Source of the DNA: Diphasiastrum complanatum
Lineage: Eukaryota; Streptophyta; Lycopodiopsida; Lycopodiales; Lycopodiaceae
NCBI GenBank assembly: GCA_029204225.1
Contig: CM055095.1
Coordinates: forward strand, 38,154,597 to 38,218,596
DNA length: 64,000 nt
Direction of reading: 5' to 3'
The notes beneath the pieces are model-generated. The model had not been told where the DNA came from, did not search any database, and saw only the letters and a list, made by a program, of their open reading frames with translations. How positions within the stretch are numbered: position 1 is the stretch's first letter; every line of letters starts with the position of its first letter. The position numbers were made by a program, and so were the translations under genes. Shown here one piece after another: positions 29,101 to 35,118 of this stretch.

Positions 29101-30113
29101 CAGAGATAGAGCGGAGCCGTCCATTCCTTCCCATAGGCATAGGGGGCAACCCAGATGTTCCAGGAGGGAGGGGGCTGATTCGCTGAGTAGACTTTAAGTC
29201 GAGGAGCAGAGCATCGCAGGTTGGCCAGGCATCATCCGTGTGGGTAGGGGCCATCCTAGGGTGTAGGATCGCAGGCTCTCGATACGCAGACACGCAGACC
29301 AGGTAGGGACAGCCAGAGGGGGACGGGTGGCGGGGAGATAGCCAGACATAGCGGTACCAACAGAGGCAGAGCTAGCACCAGCAGAGGCCTCTAGAGGCTC
29401 ACCACGATGCATGGTTCCCTTGGATTCATCTACGGACTCTCTCTCTAATGATACCCATATTGCCTGGGTTTTTAAAAAAAAAAACAGCGATTCGCAGCGA
29501 ATTGCTTTTGTTTTTTTACAGCGATTCACAAATCGCTTCTGCAACTACGATCACAAGCTTAGAAGCTAATATAATTATTCAGGAAACTCCAATGCTTGCT
29601 TGAAGAGTATTTATTGTTGGGATATAGGGCTTCCATAATAATTCTTTCTTATGATTTTTAATCACAGAGCTACAATTATTTCCAGCTGACACTAGACTGT
29701 GGATCTTGCAGATGGGTACGCACTACAAAGCAGCTATCTTCCAAGAAAATATCACGGACGCATTAACCGGGTGGCATGAGAAGATCAAAAGGAAGAGAAA
29801 GAAACGAAAACTGTTGGCCATCCATGAGAATGGTTCCTCCAGTCCCAAGAATGTTGCTGCCGTTGACAAGCTTCAGAACAATGGCCCTTCTGAAGAGAAA
29901 GAACCTCCTTATCTGTCAAAGGAGCAAGGCAAGTCGATTTTGGAAATTGAGTCACATGATGTTAATAACGAGATAGAACATTCAGAGACAAGTAAAAGTA
30001 CTCAAGTGATCTCTCTTTCAGATGAGGCCACTGCACCACACCAAAGATTCAAAGCCCAACATTTGGTGCAAAAAGTGCTTAGTCTTCAAAATAAGGATGC
30101 AACAATACAGTAG
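2497..30113 (+). CDS. MLO: MLO-like protein, 3' 14 exons (first exon missing from window)
   Basis: MLO proteins are plant seven-pass plasma-membrane proteins with a cytosolic calmodulin-binding tail, known for powdery mildew susceptibility and linked to calcium signalling. Exons read from the sequence: 2497-2554, 6379-6653, 6959-7075, 7432-7492, 7625-7704, 8227-8301, 8764-8849, 9158-9207, 9497-9537, 9701-9874, 10019-10054, 10227-10294, 16936-16996, 29712-30113. Every junction is GT-AG and every phase matches, giving 1584 nt (527 codons plus TAG) with no internal stop. Family signatures in order: [116 protein letters not shown], then a basic calmodulin-binding stretch with the conserved Trp. 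The first exon (start and first membrane segment) is not in view. Most introns are 100-700 bp; three are 3.8, 6.6 and 12.7 kb and carry mobile elements. It looks functional; the subclade is not determined. Confidence 0.95.
3150..3725 (-). mobile_element. LINE fragment 1 (reverse transcriptase, C-terminal half)
   Basis: Minus-strand frames read [15 protein letters not shown], then SYTYLGILF, then [16 protein letters not shown]. These align with the stretch after the catalytic motif in the longer LINE copy at 4291-6285 ([38 protein letters not shown]). It is therefore a separate, diverged copy of the same family, 5'-truncated and broken by frame changes. It lies head-to-tail beside the longer copy inside an MLO intron. 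Ends are approximate. Confidence 0.8.
3740..6285 (-). mobile_element. LINE (non-LTR retrotransposon), 5'-truncated, split by a solo LTR
   Basis: Read on the minus strand: [19 protein letters not shown] (6070 down), [56 protein letters not shown] and [12 protein letters not shown] form a reverse transcriptase palm. The metal-binding motif reads YAND rather than YADD, so an active-site Asp is replaced. After frame breaks come the thumb region and a C-terminal zinc-finger-like stretch (RLCRLC...[13 protein letters not shown]) near 4300-4400. No endonuclease domain is seen, so the copy is 5'-truncated at a poly-G and GA tract near 6300. A solo LTR (3937-4290) interrupts its 3' end; 3740-3935 may be the remainder. 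The style of the RT fits the RTE/I/Jockey side of LINEs better than plant L1; this is inference. Confidence 0.85.
3937..4290 (+). mobile_element. Solo LTR inserted in the LINE
   Basis: About 350 bp running from (C)GTTACGAGC to ATCTATTA(CA), nearly identical (about 93% by eye) to the reverse complement of 11697-12035. CAACC flanks both ends and is a candidate target duplication. No internal retroelement sequence accompanies it. A 29-bp hairpin with ACGT cores lies at 4137-4165. It is a fossil, younger than the LINE it interrupts. Confidence 0.85.
6286..6354 (+). repeat. Poly-G and (GA)n tract before MLO exon
   Basis: A T-rich run, a run of G (6301-6314) and GA dinucleotides (6316-6354) end 24 nt before the MLO exon at 6379. 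The tract also marks the 5' limit of the recognisable LINE sequence. Confidence 0.9.
6379..6653 (+). CDS. MLO: MLO exon: second membrane helix and first extracellular loop
   Basis: 275-nt exon from TTCTGCAG to AAGG|GTATGC. It encodes [19 protein letters not shown] (TM2) and then a loop with three Cys (ICMPH, LPCKL, SKCSAR). MLO proteins conserve Cys residues in this extracellular loop. It joins in phase 0 to [14 protein letters not shown] at 6959. The exon follows the TE-filled 3.8-kb intron directly after a GA tract. Confidence 0.93.
6959..10294 (+). CDS. MLO: MLO central exon cluster (11 exons)
   Basis: Eleven exons with introns of about 130-660 bp: 6959-7075, 7432-7492, 7625-7704, 8227-8301, 8764-8849, 9158-9207, 9497-9537, 9701-9874, 10019-10054, 10227-10294 plus the preceding 6379 exon as anchor. 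They cover TM3, the long cytosolic loop ([48 protein letters not shown]), TM4-TM5 ([25 protein letters not shown]) and TM6 ([21 protein letters not shown]). Several exons are shorter than 70 nt and were placed by family homology and phase. No mobile element is visible inside this cluster. Confidence 0.92.
10930..12035 (-). mobile_element. LTR retroelement remnant: LTR, primer site and leader
   Basis: On the minus strand an LTR of about 340 bp (12035 down to 11697) starts TGTTACGAGC and ends ATCTATTACA. It is followed at once by CTGGTATCAGCGCC, which resembles the initiator-Met tRNA primer site of plant LTR elements. About 750 bp of leader follows, containing internally similar stretches such as CGCTGGTCTGTAGCA. 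No gag or pol is seen, so the copy is truncated; the superfamily is undetermined. The LTR is about 93% like the solo LTR at 3937-4290, suggesting a fairly recent family. Confidence 0.8.
12036..13170. other. Unassigned intronic sequence
   Basis: AT-rich with poly-A/T runs near 12270-12560 and a GGGC-rich patch near 12600-12720. Minus-strand open frames are low-complexity Leu/Phe-rich translations and are not credible genes. It lies inside an MLO intron. Confidence 0.4.
13174..13210 (+). repeat. (GA)n microsatellite
   Basis: About 37 bp of GA dinucleotides on the + strand inside the 6.6-kb MLO intron. It causes Ser/Leu-rich false open frames on the minus strand. Confidence 0.95.
13600..13905 (-). 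mobile_element. LINE 3'-end scrap
   Basis: The minus strand contains SSHQLAIET followed by a degraded Cys/His-type tail. It aligns with [17 protein letters not shown] in the LINE copy near 4400. This is the extreme 3' coding end of the same LINE family, too damaged to code. Its 5' side abuts the LTR fragment at 13909. Confidence 0.7.
13909..13978 (-). mobile_element. LTR fragment, 70 bp
   Basis: Matches the 3' end of the LTR at 11697-12035 (TGTAATAGATCCTAACACCA on the + strand). It then changes abruptly to sequence resembling the leader of that element. It marks a third copy of the LTR family, heavily deleted. Confidence 0.8.
13979..14940 (-). mobile_element. Unclassified coding repeat, copy 1
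   Basis: About 680 bp (14096-14775) is clearly homologous to 43503-44190 on the same strand. Minus-strand translation conserves blocks such as [25 protein letters not shown] and KIYLEF, followed by an IRKVFMCLE block, so a protein was once under selection. Upstream (from 14940 down) a frame starts [11 protein letters not shown] and looks coiled-coil ([18 protein letters not shown]), a form seen in gag-like N-termini. An LTR scrap sits at its 3' end, so it may belong to an LTR-type element. I do not recognise the protein. The copy is broken. Confidence 0.6.
15335..15885 (-). repeat. Tandem array of about eight 60-80 bp units
   Basis: Units repeat around TAGGGCGCTGGACAGC on the + strand (near 15343, 15414, 15490, 15550, 15630, 15710, 15780, 15847), followed by CTCCACCAATCTGCAAAAAA-like sequence and a GAAAGTGATGGG joint. 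On the minus strand the array precedes the MATSSSED frame, so it looks like a repeated leader of the unclassified element. Confidence 0.8.
15900..16785. other. Unassigned sequence, possible 5' end of the unclassified element
   Basis: No open frame is recognised. It is AT-rich with CCAAATAGGGCCCAAG-type patches near 16130. By position it may be the upstream part of the element whose leader is the tandem array, but no terminal repeat was found. Confidence 0.35.
16787..16848 (+). repeat. (GA)n microsatellite before MLO mini-exon
   Basis: About 62 bp of GA on the transcript strand, ending 87 nt before the 61-nt MLO exon at 16936. Confidence 0.95.
16936..16996 (+). CDS. MLO: MLO exon: seventh membrane helix (61 nt)
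   Basis: Lies between AACAG and CAG|GTTCTT and encodes [20 protein letters not shown] after completing a Gly codon. This is the most conserved MLO stretch (TM7). Entry phase 2 matches the exon ending at 10294, and exit phase 0 joins MGTHYK at 29712. It stands alone between a 6.6-kb and a 12.7-kb intron. Skipping it would shift the frame (61 is not a multiple of three). Confidence 0.95.
16997..17868. other. Unassigned MLO intron sequence
   Basis: AT-rich, no recognised coding sequence. Short open frames have no family resemblance. Confidence 0.4.
17869..20045 (-). mobile_element. Copia-type LTR retroelement remnant, 5'-truncated
   Basis: On the minus strand, in order: integrase C-terminal region ([19 protein letters not shown]), hinge ([14 protein letters not shown]), reverse transcriptase start ([27 protein letters not shown]), RT middle ([18 protein letters not shown]) and RNase H ([37 protein letters not shown]). 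A purine tract AAGAGGGAG then precedes a candidate 3' LTR, 18350 down to 17869 (TGTTGGCGAT to GCGCTACA). Gag, protease and the 5' LTR are absent. Broken, with many breaks. It contains a (GT)n tract near 18484-18528. Confidence 0.88.
20111..20179 (+). repeat. (CT)n microsatellite
   Basis: About 69 bp of CT on the + strand between the Copia remnant and the Gypsy remnant. Confidence 0.95.
20240..24366 (+). mobile_element. Gypsy-type (chromovirus-like) LTR retroelement remnant
   Basis: Plus strand, in order: a zinc-knuckle-like stretch near 20380, a protease-like segment (20572-20757), reverse transcriptase ([25 protein letters not shown]; 21966 on), integrase pieces (22640-22830) and a chromodomain-like stretch near 23620-23690 ([15 protein letters not shown]), which suggests the chromovirus branch. 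A purine tract AAGGGGGAGGGAG then precedes a candidate 3' LTR from 23745 (TGTTATGTACC), perhaps ending near 24366. A related LTR-like block seems nested at about 21086-21690. Heavily broken and old; no open frame of useful length. Confidence 0.85.
24367..25439. other. Unassigned MLO intron sequence
   Basis: No coding family recognised on either strand. It ends at the left target duplication of the hAT element. Confidence 0.4.
25440..29558 (+). mobile_element. hAT DNA transposon with target duplication, broken transposase
   Basis: ATCACAAGC occurs at 25440-25448 and 29550-29558, flanking a 4.1-kb insert whose ends are inverted copies of TAGTTGCAG; hAT elements make about 8-bp duplications. 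Subterminal GCAGCGAATTGC motifs occur at both ends. Transposase parts on the + strand: BED-type zinc finger near 26400-26540 ([14 protein letters not shown]), DUF659-type catalytic region 27389-27735 ([43 protein letters not shown]) and a hATC dimerisation region near 28430-28640 ([16 protein letters not shown]). Introns are likely at 27732-27841 and 28660-28772. The hATC part is split between frames with stops, so the copy is probably not autonomous. It sits in the last MLO intron, 153 bp before the last exon. Confidence 0.92.
27389..27735 (+). pseudogene. hAT transposase catalytic-region exon (DUF659 type)
   Basis: This exon stays open and encodes SDGWTD and VVTDN with the Asp residues expected in hAT transposases, then the Cys/His motif [19 protein letters not shown] donor follows LAWICK near 27732. 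Neighbouring exons are damaged, so the whole gene is a pseudogene though this part is well kept. Long homology here supports a plant DUF659 hAT rather than an Ac-like one. Confidence 0.88.
29712..30113 (+). CDS. MLO: MLO last exon: calmodulin-binding tail
   Basis: Starts after CTTGCAG and encodes [18 protein letters not shown], then a basic amphipathic stretch with one Trp ([17 protein letters not shown]), the usual MLO calmodulin-binding site. A Ser/Glu-rich disordered tail of about 95 residues follows, ending at TAG 30111-30113. The true start is the splice acceptor, not an initiation codon. The tail is shorter than in many seed-plant MLOs. Confidence 0.95.
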   Translation: MGTHYKAAIFQENITDALTGWHEKIKRKRKKRKLLAIHENGSSSPKNVAAVDKLQNNGPSEEKEPPYLSKEQGKSILEIESHDVNNEIEHSETSKSTQVISLSDEATAPHQRFKAQHLVQKVLSLQNKDATIQ

Positions 30114-31300
30114 TGCAAGACAGAAATTATAAATTAAAGTGAGCAATTTATGTATACCGTGTAATTTCTGTAAACCCGCTTTATTCTTCATGATTTTCAG
30201 ATTTGTACTTTTCTCCTTCTCTTAAAGACTTACATTATTCTATGGTTTCACTACATAGAGAGCTTGATGTGTTCTGTAACCAGCAAAATGATGTTAGGCG
30301 ATACTATTTGAACTTCAGTAGTCTCTGTCCAGCTTGGTAGTAGAAGCAATTTGTTATGACATTCGAGCAGCATAGGGGAAATAAGATGCCAATTCAGGAG
30401 ACATGAATTCTAATAGACCTGTAGCTGTTTAACAGTAGTACAGACAAAAAGAGAAAAGCAATGGGAAACAGTTTAGGCCCTGATTAAATCGACATTCATG
30501 CCGTCATTTTAGAAACATACTTCAAATCCAGCCGGATGGATTACGACACAGTCACAATCCTAATTAGTTCCTCGTCGTGTTCTACAACAAACTTGCTCCT
30601 TTTTTGCACTTAGCTAGACAGAAGCAACAGCCAGCTGAAGAGCAGTTTATAACTTGATTGAATCTCAGAGCAAATGCACCTCACACACTCAGTTGTTGAG
30701 TCTTTTTACATTCAAGACTGTACAAGTGAATGCAAAATCAAACTTTGCATCCTTGCAATTGTGATGACAAACATGAAGAGCTCGGTGATTGTTTCATCTA
30801 GATTTGGTTTGTTGGGCACAAAAAGGTCAGACTAACATATTATGAAACATCTCAAGAGAATGAATGACTTTGAATCTTCAATGGATCTAAACTGGGAGAA
30901 AAATTGTTATTTTAGGAGATGGAAACTTAGACTTGATTCTAAGGTTTATGCGTGGGGGAATGATCTTTCTATTGAGCTTCATTGGTGGTAAGAGTTTTTT
31001 GAGAAGTTATGGCAAGCCCCTAGAGACATGACATCTAAAATTATCCAAACCATCATAAAGGTCTCTAAAAAGATCATTCCTTATGTAAAGAATGAGCACA
31101 ATTTACTTCTTACCGACACACATAATGTGCTACAAATTTTTTTTGGAGTCATTCTCTACAAGCAATGCCTTGAATTGGGTAGAACTATTAGCAATCATAG
31201 ATATATATGTATATGGGCATGTAAATAAAACACTATGCGAAATCCTTTACTAGTTGTATTAACAAATGTAAAATGCCAACCCTATCTTTCGACTTAAGGC
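30114..31300. other. MLO 3' region and unassigned sequence
   Basis: The first few hundred bases are presumably 3' untranslated sequence; no perfect AATAAA was noticed close to the stop. The rest is AT-rich with no recognised coding family. Confidence 0.45.
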
Positions 31301-33311
31301 TAACTACACTTGAGTGGGCCTTGAAGCAACTAATTAACCTCTTTTATGTTCTTGTGGAAACAATTTGTATCACACTTGCATGGACTAGTTTACATTTTGT
31401 AGTTCATTTCATTGTACCAAGATACCTTCTATGTCTCTGAGCAAAGCTAGATGTCATGGAAGTTGACAAGATTAAAGAGGTTCCAACTTCAATATGTATT
31501 GAGCATTCTCGCCTTTAATGTAATAAAATAAGAGTCAACATTTCTCAACTTTGATATTCTTCAAATTAGAACCAAATTTGATGATTGATGATTGTGATGT
31601 TTCCAGTAATGTATTCAAACTTTTCTTTGCTAAATTGGTCAATTGATGTGTAATCACTTAATTTGGCTTTACAATCGATAAGTGCTAATTTTCAAACTTC
31701 AACCTTTTCTTTAACAAAATGATACTAGACATAGTTAGTTGTGTTTTGAACTTTTATGCTATGCAACAATTTTGGTCAAAGTAATGCAACTTTGATTATC
31801 ATCACAAATAGTTGTAGAATCTCCTTGATTGATTCCAATCCTTCAATAATGCTCCTTGCCAAATCACTTTGCTTGCCTATTAGACCTTGTTGTGATCATC
31901 AATTACATCAAGCTACTTGCACATTTTGTATATGGTATACATTCCCATCTTAGTTCTCTTTAAAATGATTTAAGAATCATTTAATCTAGAAATTTTGGTT
32001 TGTATCGAACTATGTCCTCACAAGCTTGCAATCAATCACTTGAAACATTTTTGAGATTTTCTTATAACATAATTGTTCTACAAGATTTGCTTTAGGTGTT
32101 TATCTTTGACAATGTGACATGCCCAAGCAATGATGTATTTCACCAAGATCTTTTGTGTCAAAATAATTTGACAAATCTACCTTTGATTGTTTAAGCATCT
32201 ATCATCATTACTAGCCAAAATCAAATTACCAACATAAATGACCATTATTAGAATGATCTTTACTTTAACATGAAATTATGCCACAAAGGTAAAGAAGTGT
32301 GAGATGAGCACATTCTGGAGAAGAACAAGGGGTACCCAACTCAACAGCTTGAGGAAATGGCTTGAATAAACTTAGCATATTCTTGAGGGTAGAAGAGACC
32401 TCCAGTCTTAACAACTTACACAAGCAAGTGACAGGATGTTACGGATGTAGCATCTGTGAACCCAAGAAACTAAGAAACGGAGTTTGTAGAGACTCTCCCT
32501 GACACCCTTGCAAACAAAGCATACTCCACATCTTTCTAACAATAGAAGCTACATCACATTCATTAGCACACCTTTCAGATCAAAGAGAGAGAGTTCTCAC
32601 ATCCATTTGAGATCCCATTCTTGAGAATAGAAGCACAACTCAACACATTTTTGAATACAAAAAGAGAAAATCTGGCATAGCAGCTTGAGAACACACTTTT
32701 GAGCATAAGTAAAACTTAGCACACCAGTTTTTCCAAGAGAATGACAAGAGAGACATTGATATTGAGAGGAAAAGCTATCCTCCTATCATAAAACTGTGAT
32801 ACTATGGAAGTATCGAATGATATCGGATTAGTAGAGCTTTGGTTATAACAAAAGCTCTGATATCATGTCGGAAATGCATGGGATAGCAGCAGAAGTTTAA
32901 CAACAGACGGTTGTGGATCGGAAGTGTGTTAGCGTAGCAGCAAGAAGAACAAGATGAATAGCGGTCTATAATAGTGCGCAAAAGAACAAGCCAGTTGTGT
33001 GGACAAAATGCACTCTTTGATTAATCAAAAGTAGAGTACATGAGCGTGAAGCTGTGTGCTGATCTATGAGGCACAAGAATTGAAGAGTTTCAGAGGCTTG
33101 ATCGTTGCTAACTTGATTGTCAAAGTTAATCAACATAATTACTTAATGAAAGATATCGACTTTATTTACATGTCTTACAGTTTAGTGATCAGTACTTTGG
33201 ATCTACATAATTAATTAGAGCCGCATTGTAGTAGGTAGTCGTCTTTGTAAGTAGTAAAATCTATGTACAAGTAGGTGGACTATCAGTGTTGTCCTTCAAG
33301 TCGTTTTGACA
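31300..33311 (-). mobile_element. Copia-type LTR retroelement remnant with 5' LTR
   Basis: Minus strand: candidate LTR 33311 down to 32866 (TGTCAAAACG to TTTCCGACA). TGATATCAGAGC follows at once and resembles the initiator-Met primer site. After a leader, degraded reverse transcriptase (VIYVGNLILASND near 32250) and RNase H (YHFVKEKVE, FSKEKFEYI; 31600-31850) are visible. Gag and most of integrase are missing. Broken and old. The same LTR lies just 3' of another Copia remnant (33330-34137). Confidence 0.75.
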
Positions 33312-33329
33312 GTACATGGATCGATTTTT

Positions 33330-34137
33330 CCCTGATGAGGGAGTCGAGTAAGTCGAGTTAGTTGAGAGTTGATGAAGTGTCGACGAAGTTGAGTAAGTCG
33401 ATGGAGTCGGTGTTGAAGTTGATGTCGATGGAGTCGGATAAGTCGATGGAGTTGATGGAGTCGAGTTTGTTGGGATTCGGGAACGGTTTGTGTAGCGACA
33501 TGAGAAACAACATAGAATCCTCGGTGCATGCAACTACGTCAATCGCCTCCTTGGTAGCATTTGTGACAACTATGTATTCTGATTCAGTCGATGATAATGC
33601 TACTGAGGTCTATTTTTTACCTTGCTTGAATAAGAATACAAATCCAGAAGTCGATCTTCTGGTGTCGATATCTCCTGCCCAATCTGCATCTATATAACCT
33701 TCAAGAATATTGGCAAATTGGTTGTCTCCATAATAGATGCATAGATGTTTTGTTGCTTGGATATATTTCATGACCTTGCAGTTGGTCATTCCATAATTTT
33801 CCAGCACATTAGTGAGATATCATTGTTGACTGATGAAAATCTGTCTGTTGGATTGATTTCGATGAATCTAGATCCCGAGACAATAATGGGATGGACCCAT
33901 ATCAGTCATCTTGTACTCCTGTGCTAACACACATTTTGTATCCTTCAATAATCTCATATTGTTACTGAATATTAAGGTATCATCTACATAAAGAATGATG
34001 ATTGTGAGGAAGTAGAAACAGACTTGAAGTAGACATTCGAGTCTATCGAGTTTGGAATAAAACCATTCTCGATTAGAAATGCATTTGTCTTATGAAACCA
34101 GGTTCTTGCTGACTGTTTCAGACCATAGAAAGTTACT
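33330..34137 (-). mobile_element. Copia-type remnant: reverse transcriptase and RNase H
   Basis: Minus strand: YGLKQSARTWFHK (34137 down), ILYVDDTLIF, KMTDMGPSHYCLGI, KVMKYIQATKHLCIYYG, YIDADWAGDIDTRRSTSGF and ALSSTESEYIVVTNATKEA. These are standard Copia RT/RNase H blocks in order. The 3' end of RNase H gives way to a tract of GTCGA repeats (33340-33470). Broken. It ends abruptly at 34137 against an unrelated gene fossil. Confidence 0.82.
33340..33470. repeat. GTCGATGGAGTCGA-type degenerate tract
   Basis: Many GTCGA pentamers at 6-, 9- and 12-bp spacing. The reverse complement of the same pattern (TCGACTCCATCGAC) forms the hinge of another Copia remnant at 39010-39262, where it reads SIDSID. 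Confidence 0.75.
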
Positions 34138-35118
34138 GACTACAGAAAAAAAAGAAACTCTTTTGTTGCAAACAAAAGAAGAGAATGAAATCTTAAAGTT
34201 AGATAATTCTCGTTTGCAAAATTTTATATTAAAACTTAAACAAGAAAATGACAATATGAAACTGATCGTACAAACATTGTGTACCTAATATTGTCATATA
34301 AATGCAAAAGTGAACACATTACAGAAGAAAATACAAAACAATAAGCGAAAAGGGGTTATGTTAAAAAGCATTGACGAGCTTTCATCAAGTGGGGGTCAAT
34401 GGAAAAAAAGAATTTATGCTTTCAAGTAAGATTTTGTTTTAAACTATTCATGTGTTTTGTTTCATCTGGCACATCATTGATTGTGAATTGTTTTTTTCTA
34501 AATCTTATTTTTATTTTGCAGATCAGCTTTAGTCACCCATCAAAATCCGAAAGACAAGGACATGATTAGAAAATCTTTGAGTGCAGTACTTACAGCCAAG
34601 TCAACGACGAGTTTACTAAGAAATCAACAATATTCTTAAATCAAGTCCAAGATTGCAAAGGCCCTTATGAGCAAAGTCGACAAGATTATTGACCGAAAAT
34701 TGATACAAGGAGCATGTAATTATTCTGGTACTGTAGGAGCATGTGATTATTCTGGTACTAGCAAGGATGCATACGACACAATGTTTAAATTATCAAAGAG
34801 GCATTTGGACAAGTACATTTAAAAAAATTTCCTATTCCTAGGCCATTTCAAATCAAACTAGAGAGGGATGTGTTAAACATGGGTATGCAAAACATCATTG
34901 GTATTCCTTACCATATCAATGAAGCTTATTACTCAAAACATGGCACTTTGTCATATGATTCCACCAACAAAATGTTTGTAGATTTGGATCATTTACTGAG
35001 ATTTATTGTAAAGTTTTATGGAATCACGAATGAAAGTGTTGAAAAGTTGATATCAATTCTCAAGTTAGATGTATCAGAAGTAATAAAGGGACAACTAATT
35101 CTTTCTGTGAATCTATGA
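34138..35118 (+). pseudogene. Unidentified intron-containing gene fossil
   Basis: Plus-strand frames form a coherent protein-like series. A coiled coil comes first (EENEILKLDNSRLQNFILK, 34150-34285), then GVMLKSIDELSSSGGQWKKR, then a phase-consistent GT-AG intron at 34426-34521 and KSALVTHQNPKDKDMIRKSL. Further on are SKVDKIIDRKLIQGA and an 82-codon frame (34870-35118) containing IIGIPYHINEAYYSKHG and FVDLDHLLRFIVKFYGI. A 27-bp in-frame tandem duplication lies near 34717-34770. At least three interruptions mean it cannot code as it stands. I do not recognise the family; it could be a captured or truncated host gene or an ORF of an unknown transposon. Confidence 0.55.
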
